NCBI GenBank assembly: GCA_009392775.1
Contig: VFFT01000136.1
Span: 1-5,359 of the forward strand
From: SAR202 cluster bacterium
GTDB taxonomy: Bacteria > Chloroflexota > Dehalococcoidia > UBA3495
Length of the DNA: 5,359 nt
Reading direction: 5' to 3'
Shown: positions 1 to 5,359 of the stretch, piece after piece
Position numbering within the stretch: the first letter of the stretch is position 1
Layout: each line of letters starts with the position of its first letter
Translations under genes and position numbers: made by a program
Notes under the pieces: model-generated
Seen by the model: only the letters and a program-made list of their open reading frames with translations
What the model was told of the DNA's origin: nothing
Database searches by the model: none

Positions 1-1
1 T

Positions 2-1231
2 GCTGGCATAGGATTGGCAGCCACACGAGATTTTGTTCATTTTCTCCGCAACGCAACACAAATTGATGAAAATCCTCTCGCCGGCGATGTTAAATACACC
101 TTTAGTTATTCCATATCCCAACCATCGCGCGTTTTGAATGACTTCCAAAAGCTAGGCTTTAATGAATCCAGAGACGGGCAAGCCATTTTTGATGGCATTT
201 TGAGTCATACAGGGGGCTCTAGTGGAGATCAAATAAATTATAGATTTGCCCAGACCGGAAGAACTGAACGCAATAGACAAAACCATTTATATCCGGAAGC
301 TGTCTTCCCATTTGCCCATCAAATATTGACCGATCATTTAAGTGGGAAAACAGATGGTAAAAGCCTCAGGGATATCGCTAGCCAGACACAAACCAAGAGA
401 TTTGAAGTAAACACGTCAAACGAATATTGGGTTAAGGCATCGTCCTTATTACACACTGATACACAGGGTAATGATCTCAAAGATCCCGAAAACGTCAGAT
501 TTTATCTACTATCCGGCTTGTCACATGGTGTAGGTAAGATAAACGATAAAAGCATAGGGCAACAGTACACCAATCCTGTAGCGCCTTACTCAGCCCACAG
601 AGCTCTCTTGATAGCACTAGACGAATGGGTAACCAAAGGTACTACCCCACCCGATAGCCAAGTGCCTAGACGAGCCACAAATGCCGCCGTAGCCGTCACG
701 ATCCCAGGATCCCAGACAGGAATAGTACCTCAGGAAGTTCTCGGTTGGCCTAATATTCCAGAAGTGAATTACAACGGACTAATAACCACGCGGTATCTTC
801 TAGATTTTGGAGACCACTTTGATAATGGCATCTTATCCAAATACCCCCCATCGATAAAAGATAGACCAGCATACACAATATTCGTATCCAAAGTAGATGA
901 TGACGGAAACGAAGTGGCCGGTATACGACTACCTCCAGTCGAAGCACCAATTGCTACCACGACAGGCTGGGGCCTACGCAGAAACGAGTATAGCGAAAAT
1001 GAAGGCTTGGAATCCGAAGGACAATATATACCTTTCAAAATCACTAAGTCCGAACGCATCGCCTCGAATGATCCACGCATATCGCTAGAGGAACGTTACG
1101 GAAATCATGACGGGTATATTGAGGCAGTTAAAAAGGCTGCGCAGAAACTTGAAAAGCAGCGACTCCTTTTACCTGATGATGTCAAACAATATGTATCTGA
1201 TGCCAAAGCGAGTAATGTACTATCTGAATGA
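2..1231 (+). CDS. Alpha/beta hydrolase domain protein (Abhydrolase_10-like), 5' end missing
   Basis: The frame is open from the left edge and ends at TGA 1229-1231, so the N-terminal part lies outside the window; a TTG at 14 is not a credible start because the family-like pattern (AGIGLAATRDFVHFLRN) begins before it. Counting from that TTG, the visible 405 residues hold the nucleophile elbow SISQPSR (probable Ser35), the segment NEYW..ASSLLHTD (Glu137 a possible acid residue) and LLSGLSHG (probable His171). The C-terminal half carries RLPPVEAPIATTTGW, YIPFKITKSER and DPRISLEERY, all of which recall the long, secreted or cytoplasmic 'alpha/beta hydrolase domain-containing' family. Likely an esterase or related hydrolase of unknown substrate. 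The elbow departs from the family's usual G-x-S-Q-S/T-G-R as I remember it. The C-terminus appears complete; no signal peptide can be judged. The next gene is 228 bp away, so it is probably the last gene of its unit. Confidence 0.85.
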   Translation, partial: AGIGLAATRDFVHFLRNATQIDENPLAGDVKYTFSYSISQPSRVLNDFQKLGFNESRDGQAIFDGILSHTGGSSGDQINYRFAQTGRTERNRQNHLYPEAVFPFAHQILTDHLSGKTDGKSLRDIASQTQTKRFEVNTSNEYWVKASSLLHTDTQGNDLKDPENVRFYLLSGLSHGVGKINDKSIGQQYTNPVAPYSAHRALLIALDEWVTKGTTPPDSQVPRRATNAAVAVTIPGSQTGIVPQEVLGWPNIPEVNYNGLITTRYLLDFGDHFDNGILSKYPPSIKDRPAYTIFVSKVDDDGNEVAGIRLPPVEAPIATTTGWGLRRNEYSENEGLESEGQYIPFKITKSERIASNDPRISLEERYGNHDGYIEAVKKAAQKLEKQRLLLPDDVKQYVSDAKASNVLSE

Positions 1232-1233
1232 TC

Positions 1234-1243
1234 GTCTGCAGAC
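1234..1243. repeat. 10-bp perfect palindrome just after the hydrolase stop
   Basis: GTCTGCAGAC is its own reverse complement. It sits 3 bases after the hydrolase stop and 2 bases before a possible -35 box (1246). It could be a regulator half-site pair, but a palindrome this short may be chance. It has no loop and no U-tract directly after it, so it is not a terminator by itself. Confidence 0.2.
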
Positions 1244-1245
1244 AT

Positions 1246-1274
1246 TTGACCAGTTTAATTTGGATTTTTAGCAT
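1246..1274 (+). promoter_or_regulatory. Possible sigma70-type promoter for the VOC gene
   Basis: TTGACC (1246-1251) and TAGCAT (1269-1274) are separated by 17 bases, matching 5/6 and 4/6 of the consensus boxes. It would give a leader of about 180 nt before the VOC start at 1460. A poorer pair closer to the gene, TTGAAG (1396-1401) and TAAGTT (1419-1424), also with 17-base spacing, is an alternative. Neither is proven; the choice rests on box matches only. Confidence 0.3.
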
Positions 1275-1459
1275 TAACGCAATATTCTGATATACATTAT
1301 CAATCGCAGCGGAAATATGATTCATAGACAGTACCAGTAACGTCCAATATAATCCGAGAATCAGTTTCCTAGTTATCTCATATTAAGCCATTTAATTGAA
1401 GCCAAGGAATCGCAACCCTAAGTTAATCTCAAATCTTAAACAGACATAAGGAGATAAAC

Positions 1460-2014
1460 ATGACAGCGAAAGTTACTGGCCTAGGACACGTGGGAATTTA
1501 TGTTCACGATCTGGAACTAATGAAAGAGTTCTACGGTACATTCATGGGAATGACTTTAACCAAAGTCGGACCCGCTGGTGCGTTTTATAGTGCCGATCCA
1601 GAGAATTGCGACCATGAAATAGCATTGGTGAACGGAAGAGCGTCTCTAGAAGACCCTCATTTGATCAACCAGATATCCATGAGAGTTGATTCACTAAATG
1701 ACCTTCGAGATTTTAAGAAACGTATCATCGAGCGAGGATACCAATTGAACCGCATAGTCACTCATGCAAGTGCTATAGGTTGTTATTTCCAGGATCCCGA
1801 AGGAAACCAAACTGAGGTATTCTGGGTGACTGGACTCCCGTCGTGGGCTCAAATAGGGATACCTATCGATATAGACCAATCAGATGAGCAAGTGATGGCA
1901 GAGGTAAACCGGTCTTGGGATACAGTGAAACACGTCGCTATAGGCACGGTGCCTACCCCTGAAACTTTTGAGGCGATTCGAGACCTTAACCAGACCGTAA
2001 CCAACTCTAGATAG
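1460..2014 (+). CDS. VOC-family protein, extradiol (catechol 2,3-) dioxygenase-like single-domain
   Basis: A 184-aa soluble protein with one vicinal-oxygen-chelate module (residues about 5-123) plus a tail of about 60 residues. The start is fixed by AAGGAGA at 1448-1454, five bases before ATG. Visible marks: GLGHVGIYVHDL (His10, first metal ligand), DHEIALV (His52), LINQISMRV (Gln71), THASAIGCYFQDPEGN (His102, Tyr109) and TEVFW (Glu119, last metal ligand). The His102/Tyr109/Glu119 layout parallels active-site His, Tyr and metal Glu of type I extradiol dioxygenases such as BphC. Position 71, where those enzymes have the second metal His, is Gln. The family cleaves aromatic diols or does other metal-assisted chemistry; the substrate here cannot be told. 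It stands alone, with a strong terminator 26 bp downstream, so it is probably monocistronic. Family assignment is firm, enzymatic activity uncertain. Confidence 0.9.
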   Translation: MTAKVTGLGHVGIYVHDLELMKEFYGTFMGMTLTKVGPAGAFYSADPENCDHEIALVNGRASLEDPHLINQISMRVDSLNDLRDFKKRIIERGYQLNRIVTHASAIGCYFQDPEGNQTEVFWVTGLPSWAQIGIPIDIDQSDEQVMAEVNRSWDTVKHVAIGTVPTPETFEAIRDLNQTVTNSR

Positions 2015-2039
2015 CAGCGTCGTAATTTCTTAGATATAG

Positions 2040-2080
2040 AGAGAAACCGCCCTCGTCTTATGTACGAGGGCGGTTTCTCT
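2040..2080 (+). terminator. Strong hairpin terminator after the VOC gene
   Basis: A perfect 17-bp stem (2040-2056 with 2064-2080) closes a 7-base loop. The core pairs CCGCCCTCGT with ACGAGGGCGG and is flanked by GAGAAA on the left and TTTCTCTTC on the right, that is, an A-rich/U-rich pair around a GC core. It begins 26 bases after the VOC stop. The right flank is a broken rather than continuous U-tract. The symmetry would let it work in both directions, though both neighbours read to the right. Confidence 0.85.
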
Positions 2081-2275
2081 TCAAGACATCATCATATGGT
2101 ATACCAATCAATCATAGTATTAGGGTTCCCAAACCCTCAAACCTCATCACCATATAATATTTATGAGTGTTCTAGCGTTATTCCATCCTATGCCCTTCAG
2201 CAGGCGATCATGTATCAGACCATTAAGAATCATAGACTTGAGAGTTACCGCTGTCTCTCAGAAAACATAATAATC

Positions 2276-2290
2276 ACTTGAATATCAAGT
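2276..2290. repeat. Inverted repeat overlapping a possible -35 box (candidate operator)
   Basis: ACTTGA-ATA-TCAAGT is a perfect 6-bp inverted repeat with a 3-base spacer. The possible -35 box TTGAAT (2278-2283) lies within it, a position where a bound repressor would block polymerase. Arms this short can arise by chance, so this is only a candidate. Confidence 0.25.
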
Positions 2291-2306
2291 TCTAGCCATA
2301 TAGCAT
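2278..2306 (+). promoter_or_regulatory. Possible sigma70-type promoter for the 137-aa gene
   Basis: TTGAAT (2278-2283) and TAGCAT (2301-2306) are 17 bases apart, each matching 4/6 of consensus. The expected start near 2313 would give a leader of about 50 nt, a sensible length. The same -10 sequence, TAGCAT, appears in the candidate promoter ahead of the VOC gene. Assigned by eye. Confidence 0.35.
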
Positions 2307-2362
2307 AGTTAGTTGGGCATTAATACTCATGATCAAAAAATTAGCACCTAAGGAGACGCACA

Positions 2363-2776
2363 ATGTCACAAGCGGAAAAGATAGGATCTATTACAGCAAT
2401 TACTAACGCAATATCACTACCGGCTAATGGAACTAATCCCAGGTTTGAAGTACACGCAATAAGTGGATCAGGCACGCTTGCAGGGGCAGATATATTTCAG
2501 ATAATGGCTACATATTCAGCTGAAATGAGGGGTGATGGCACTATTTATGGAGAATGCCCGAATGCTGGGGTTGTTATAGCAGCTGATGGAGTGGCTACTT
2601 TCAGAGCTACCGGAATCGGGAGCTTTACGGAAGAGGGCGGAACTACATTTAAAGGAATGGTCTATTTTGAAACATCAGCGCCTTCCCTCGCTTCCTTAAA
2701 CGGAGCCGCGGTTGTATACGACTGGGACGTAGATGCTGCAGGGAATGCAACATGGGAATTATGGCAATGGAAATAG
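2363..2776 (+). CDS. Conserved-looking 137-aa protein of unknown function
   Basis: The start is supported by AAGGAGA at 2350-2356, six bases before ATG. I cannot assign a function. The protein is small, acidic-looking and Gly-rich, with no signal peptide, no membrane segment and no lipobox, so it is probably cytoplasmic. Alternating short strands and turns (FEVHAISGSGTLAG at 28-41, DGTIYGEC at 58-65, DGVATFRATGIGSF at 75-88, FKGMVYFETS at 96-105) suggest an all-beta fold, perhaps a small barrel of the lipocalin or allene-oxide-cyclase kind. The C-terminus ends in an aromatic run, WELWQWK, after SLNGAAVVYDWDVD. It has one Cys (65) and no obvious catalytic set. It has its own promoter candidate and a strong terminator, so it is probably a stand-alone unit. 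That it is a real gene is well supported by start signals and terminator; the fold is inference. Confidence 0.8.
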   Translation: MSQAEKIGSITAITNAISLPANGTNPRFEVHAISGSGTLAGADIFQIMATYSAEMRGDGTIYGECPNAGVVIAADGVATFRATGIGSFTEEGGTTFKGMVYFETSAPSLASLNGAAVVYDWDVDAAGNATWELWQWK

Positions 2777-2805
2777 ATAGATAAATATCCATTCCAAATC
2801 TTACA

Positions 2806-2853
2806 AGGAAATGAAATACCCTTAACACAGATGTTAAGGGTATTTCATTTCCT
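2806..2853 (+). terminator. Very long perfect hairpin terminator after the 137-aa gene
   Basis: Left arm 2806-2827 and right arm 2832-2853 pair perfectly over 22 bp around the 4-base loop CAGA. The core ACCCTTAACA/TGTTAAGGGT is followed by U-rich ATTTCATTTCCT and preceded by its A-rich complement. It begins 29 bases after the stop at 2776. The symmetry suggests it could act in both directions. Same design as the hairpin after the VOC gene, with a different sequence. Confidence 0.85.
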
Positions 2854-2929
2854 ATTACGAACGCGTCTAACGAACAGTAACTGCGTATTTAATATTAATT
2901 GATTAGATACTACATATTGCAAGTTAACA

Positions 2930-2959
2930 TTGCCGAAGTATTCTTACTTCTGTTATAAA
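2930..2959 (+). promoter_or_regulatory. Possible sigma70-type promoter for the 98-aa gene
   Basis: TTGCCG (2930-2935) and TATAAA (2954-2959) are 18 bases apart, matching 4/6 and 5/6 of consensus. Transcription would begin near 2966, about 60 nt before the ATG at 3027. The spacer contains a short inverted repeat (2935-2950). Confidence 0.4.
2935..2950. repeat. Inverted repeat in the promoter spacer (candidate operator)
   Basis: GAAGTA-TTCT-TACTTC is a perfect 6-bp inverted repeat with a 4-base spacer, lying almost exactly between the possible -35 and -10 boxes of the 98-aa gene. This is a usual place for a repressor or MerR-type regulator to bind, but the arms are short and chance is possible. 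No regulator gene is in the window. Confidence 0.3.
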
Positions 2960-3026
2960 TTGCTGTAGCACGGTGACATTAACTACGTTATCGAATCTAT
3001 ATGCAATTTTATTTTAGGAGATTGTT

Positions 3027-3323
3027 ATGTTATTTCATGTCACAGCTGAACACGATCATGAAACCTGCCCAGGAAGAGAAGAAGGCATGGGAGGAGATGC
3101 AGTACGCATCGCCCAAAAATGGTTAGAAGGCAATGATGAAGTTAAAGTCTTAGGGGCTTGGGGGCATCAGCCCTCCCACAAAGGATTCGCTATAGTAGAA
3201 TCATCTGATTTTTCAGCAGTATCGCAGCTATTACGGGGGATGATGCTGATAGGGAAATGCGAAGTGTTACCAGTAAACGATAATATTGCCGCGAGGAAAA
3301 ATAGAGGACACTGGGAAAGCTAA
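3027..3323 (+). CDS. Small His-rich protein, possibly DUF3303-like (dimeric alpha/beta barrel)
   Basis: A 98-aa soluble protein; TAGGAGA at 3015-3021, five bases before ATG, fixes the start. It begins MLFHVTAEHDHETCPG (His4, His9, His11, Cys14), has a middle helix (about 24-34), then VKVLGAWGHQPSHKGFAIVES (His47, His51), a helix with DFSAVSQLLRG, and a closing strand KCEVLPVND. This beta-alpha-beta-beta-alpha-beta order, with 'fxivEsxD' and 'evxPV', resembles small ferredoxin-like families such as DUF3303, whose members usually dimerise. The cluster of His residues could bind a metal, which is inference. The last 12 residues (AARKNRGHWES) look like a flexible tail. Role unknown. It is monocistronic by spacing; no clear terminator follows, and it converges on the M24 gene 122 bp away. 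Confidence 0.8.
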   Translation: MLFHVTAEHDHETCPGREEGMGGDAVRIAQKWLEGNDEVKVLGAWGHQPSHKGFAIVESSDFSAVSQLLRGMMLIGKCEVLPVNDNIAARKNRGHWES

Positions 3324-3416
3324 CGAGACCACACGCACCGTGCTAACCCTATCATCGCTTAGGGCTAATACTCTATATGAAGTAAAAATCCCACGTACTA
3401 TAACTAAATACGTATA

Positions 3417-3455
3417 GAGAGAGACTGTACTGAGGCTACGGTAACCTACTCTCTC
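3417..3455 (-). terminator. Weak two-part hairpin at the 3' end of the M24 gene
   Basis: GAGAGAG (3417-3423) pairs with CTCTCTC (3449-3455). Inside, AGGCTA (3433-3438) pairs with TAACCT (3442-3447), with one G-U pair on the - strand, around a 3-base loop. It overlaps the M24 stop codon (3446-3448). The U-rich part on the - strand is only the CTCTCTCTAT flank, so termination would be weak at best. The convergent 98-aa gene has no better candidate in this gap. Confidence 0.3.
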
Positions 3456-4741
3456 CGATTGAGATGAGACTGAGCCTCGCGAGTGGTGGATAAAGGACCC
3501 GTAGCAGCATAATAATGCCGACCCGCCACCACAAGTTCCTCAGCTGGGAACTTAGTAATTACCTGTGCCCCATCTTTAGTTACTACCACTTCTTCTTCTA
3601 TCCTGGCTGCTGACCAGCCGTCAGAAGCCGGCCAGAATGCCTCTAATGCGAATACCATGCCTTCTTCAATCGGCTGAGGGTGTTCCAGAGAAAATAGCCG
3701 ACTAAATATAGGAGCCTCCCAAGTAGAAAGCCCGACACCATGTCCATACTGCAGAGCAAAAGCCGCTTCTTCATTCTCAAAACCAAATTCCTGAGCTTTC
3801 GGCCAAGTGGTGACGATATCCGCTGTAGTGATTCCTGGTTTAGTCAATTCTATCGAAATATCTAAAATCTCCCGACATTTCTTGTAGGCATCTATCTGTG
3901 ACTGCGAGGCACTACCAATAGCGAGGGTCCGGTAGTAACAAGTGCGATATCCCATGTAGCTATGCAGAATATCGAAGTAGACCTGATCTCCTGGCCGCAA
4001 CATCCGATCACTAAAAACATGGGGATGCGGACTGCAACGTTCTCCTGATATAGCGTTGACTCCCTCGACGTGTTCCGACCCCAATTCGTATAGCACCTTA
4101 TTGACCAAGGCCACGCCTTCGTTTTCCCGAACACCAGCACGCAACATGGTATAAAGTTCATCGTATGCAGCGTCTACCATAGCACAAGCAGTATTAAGCA
4201 AGGTGATCTCATCCTGGTTCTTTATACGACGAGCTTCAAGCATCAGTTGTTGACCATCCACGATATTCAGACCTGCCTTTTGCAGCGCAAACAAGACAAC
4301 TGGTTCACATACATCTACGCCTATAGGCTCGTTTTGTAGACCACGAAGTTCCAACTCTGTCTTGATCTTCTTCGCTACATCATCTGCCATACCTGCTTCT
4401 GGCGGTGTAGCTCCTCTAAGAGTAGACATACCAGCCCTGGAACGTCCATCTAACCACGGGCAGTACATCTGGTGATGTCGTGCAGCTGAGCCGAAGTCCC
4501 ACATGATGGGTTCGTCATCTTGAGGAAGCAAAGTGTACCGAACCAGTTTGTCCAGTGCCCAGGTGCCGATGACAGTAGCTGTCAGGTACCTAATATTATT
4601 CATGTCAAAGCATAATAGTGCGCCGAGATCCGAGGTCTTGAGCAAATTCTTTACTCGGTCCAAACGTCCAATGCGCAGACGCTCAAAATTCACTCTTTCT
4701 TCCCAGTCGACACCCATAGTTCCAAAACTTTTAATCGACAT
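3446..4741 (-). CDS. M24-family (Xaa-Pro peptidase-like) protein with altered active site
   Basis: A 431-aa cytoplasmic-type protein. GAGGAGGA at 4754-4747, five bases before ATG, fixes the start. Residues about 18-170 form a creatinase/prolidase N-terminal domain (LGALLCFDMNNIRYLTA); residues about 175-405 form the 'pita-bread' domain. Visible in order: ISGERCSPHPH (His239/His241), GDQVYFDI (Asp257, metal ligand), GYRTCYYRT (Cys268), QYGHGVGLSTWEAP (His334, metal ligand; Trp341), ALEAFWP (Glu367) and RIEEEVVVT (Glu382). In true M24 peptidases the residue 11 after the first Asp is also Asp, and the one 7 after the metal His is His; here they are Cys and Trp. The protein may therefore be a non-canonical hydrolase, lyase or one-metal enzyme, as in other M24 relatives that lost peptidase activity (creatinase; DddP also changed function). 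The family call is firm, peptidase activity doubtful. A good promoter lies upstream. Confidence 0.92.
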   Translation of the reverse strand: MSIKSFGTMGVDWEERVNFERLRIGRLDRVKNLLKTSDLGALLCFDMNNIRYLTATVIGTWALDKLVRYTLLPQDDEPIMWDFGSAARHHQMYCPWLDGRSRAGMSTLRGATPPEAGMADDVAKKIKTELELRGLQNEPIGVDVCEPVVLFALQKAGLNIVDGQQLMLEARRIKNQDEITLLNTACAMVDAAYDELYTMLRAGVRENEGVALVNKVLYELGSEHVEGVNAISGERCSPHPHVFSDRMLRPGDQVYFDILHSYMGYRTCYYRTLAIGSASQSQIDAYKKCREILDISIELTKPGITTADIVTTWPKAQEFGFENEEAAFALQYGHGVGLSTWEAPIFSRLFSLEHPQPIEEGMVFALEAFWPASDGWSAARIEEEVVVTKDGAQVITKFPAEELVVAGRHYYAATGPLSTTREAQSHLNRRE

Positions 4742-5074
4742 ATCAGTCCTCCTCGTGGTTTATAACTCTCTATGATTTCTAGTTAAGTATGTGGGAGTGT
4801 AATTTGGCATTGGGTATGAGTCAACGAGAAAAGAACATCTATCATTTTCCATAAATAGACAACCATAGTCCCAACATCGGGGGCATATTGTGCTCAAATC
4901 AATAGTTGGAATCACAACTTCTCTTAGACTACACAGATACATCTAGGACATGATGGTACCAGAATCTGGCCGTAAATCGGCCGGCATTTAGACTCAGCCA
5001 CTCCCAATATCAGTTACGTAATCTCACAGGTGATATGGCCCTAAGATAACTGAAGAATTCGTGGTTGAGACAAG
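4742..5074. other. Gene-free gap of 333 bp upstream of the M24 gene
   Basis: It holds the M24 ribosome site and promoter (4747-4824). A 7-bp hairpin with one G-U pair, CTGGCCG-TAAAT-CGGCCGG (4966-4984), and a CAGTTA/TAACTG pair (5011-5016 with 5047-5052, 30 bases apart) lie just past the 3' end of the propeller gene and might help end its transcript, but neither is followed by a U-tract on the - strand. A 60-codon - strand open frame (4942-4760) has no Shine-Dalgarno site and overlaps the promoter, so it is not called. Nothing else seen. Confidence 0.5.
4796..4824 (-). promoter_or_regulatory. Likely sigma70-type promoter of the M24 gene
   Basis: Read on the - strand, TTGACT (4824-4819) and TACACT (4801-4796) are separated by exactly 17 bases, matching 5/6 and 4/6 of consensus. 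Transcription would begin near 4789, giving a leader of about 48 nt that contains the Shine-Dalgarno site. This is among the best promoter candidates in the window. Confidence 0.5.
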
Positions 5075-5359
5075 CTACTCTAGTGGCAATGGATCAACGG
5101 GTTTAATTGAATATATACTTCCGCCTTTATCTACACTAAGAAAAACACGTAACGAGCCATCCGGTAGTACTATTGCTCCAGGATTCCTCATGTCAATTCT
5201 GGCTATTTTATTCCCATCGGCGTCTCTGGCTTTAACTTTGTAATAATTATCAGACCAGTTGATACCATCTTTCGAAATAAGCATAATGACACGATCAGCG
5301 TCTAAGTCAGGGTTCTTCCTATAAACTAACTCCTCGGGCATCCTCACAAACTGATAATA
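5075..5359 (-). CDS. C-terminal end of a sialidase/glycosidase-like beta-propeller protein, 5' end missing
   Basis: The frame is open from the right edge (reading YYQFVRMPEELVY...) and ends at TAG 5077-5075. A GTG at 5347 exists, but the pattern continues before it with no ribosome site, so the gene is cut by the window rather than starting here. About 94 residues are visible. LISKDGINWSDNYYKV resembles an Asp-box (S-x-D-G-x-x-W), and NPGAIVLPDGSLRVFLSVDKGGSIYSIKP resembles a propeller blade of the kind found in exo-sialidase and GH43/GH32-like proteins, where short 'dp.v..lpDG..rmyys' strands repeat. The substrate and any catalytic residue lie outside the visible part. It could equally be a non-enzymatic propeller or binding protein. 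Transcribed toward the M24 gene but 333 bp away, with a separate promoter for M24 between them. Confidence 0.65.
   Translation of the reverse strand, partial: YYQFVRMPEELVYRKNPDLDADRVIMLISKDGINWSDNYYKVKARDADGNKIARIDMRNPGAIVLPDGSLRVFLSVDKGGSIYSIKPVDPLPLE

Larger units (their letters stand above)
2015..2362. other. Gene-free gap of 348 bp between the VOC gene and the 137-aa gene
   Basis: It holds the VOC terminator (2040-2080), a small inverted repeat (2276-2290), a possible promoter (2278-2306) and the ribosome site of the next gene (2350-2356). A 73-codon open frame (2060-2281) starts inside the terminator loop, has no Shine-Dalgarno site and encodes no recognisable pattern, so I do not call it. 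I see nothing further in roughly 2081-2275. Confidence 0.6.

Noticed and set aside
14..16. TTG as a start codon for the hydrolase
   Set aside because: The family-like sequence continues in frame to the left edge and the product would lack part of the hydrolase fold; the gene is simply cut by the window.
2060..2281. 73-codon + strand open frame after the VOC gene
   Set aside because: Its ATG lies in the loop of the terminator hairpin, there is no ribosome site, and the product has no recognisable pattern.
3371..3419. CTCTATA/TATAGAG inverted repeat (3371-3377 with 3413-3419) between the convergent genes as a terminator
   Set aside because: The arms are AT-rich with a 35-base loop and no U-tract; too weak to call, though it overlaps the hairpin at the M24 3' end.
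3892..4161. 89-codon - strand open frame within the M24 gene
   Set aside because: A shadow frame of the M24 coding region, without its own start signals.
4760..4942. 60-codon - strand open frame with CPRCWDYGC, resembling a small zinc-binding peptide
   Set aside because: No Shine-Dalgarno site precedes the ATG, and the frame runs through the likely M24 promoter and into its leader.
5345..5347. GTG as start of the - strand propeller gene
   Set aside because: The frame is open beyond it to the edge and a 90-residue piece would not fold as a propeller; treated as a truncated gene end.
1..5359. A single catabolic operon or novel multi-gene system
   Set aside because: Genes are on both strands, widely spaced, and have separate start signals and terminators; no shared pathway can be shown from sequence.

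Overview
The window looks like ordinary chromosomal DNA of an AT-leaning, free-living heterotrophic bacterium. The mix of genes is an Abhydrolase_10-type hydrolase, a single-domain VOC (extradiol-dioxygenase-like) protein, an M24 (Xaa-Pro-peptidase-like) protein and a sialidase-like propeller end. This mix, with well-separated genes and strong AAGGAG ribosome sites, reminds me of environmental Chloroflexota such as the marine SAR202/Dehalococcoidia lineages. That placement is inferred from protein flavour only; no rRNA or other marker gene is present.

Layout: four genes lie on the + strand: the 3' part of an alpha/beta hydrolase gene (2-1231, cut by the left edge), a VOC-family gene (1460-2014), a 137-aa gene of unknown function (2363-2776) and a small 98-aa His-rich gene (3027-3323). 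They converge on two - strand genes: an M24-family gene (4741-3446) and the 3' end of a sialidase/glycosidase-like gene (5359-5075, cut by the right edge). Gaps are 120-350 bp. Each complete gene has its own Shine-Dalgarno site, and four gaps hold a plausible -35/-10 pair. Two + genes (VOC and 137-aa) are followed by long, perfect hairpins with a GC-rich core and U-rich right flank. The genes therefore look like independent transcription units rather than an operon.

Functionally, the hydrolase, VOC protein, M24 protein and propeller protein would fit breakdown of organic matter, but nothing ties them to one pathway. The most informative details are substitutions at catalytic positions: the M24 protein has Cys where the second metal-binding Asp should be and Trp where a conserved active-site His should be; the VOC protein has Gln at the usual second metal His; the hydrolase has an unusual nucleophile elbow. 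I see no CRISPR array, mobile element, tRNA, rRNA or defence system, and no convincing undescribed multi-gene system.
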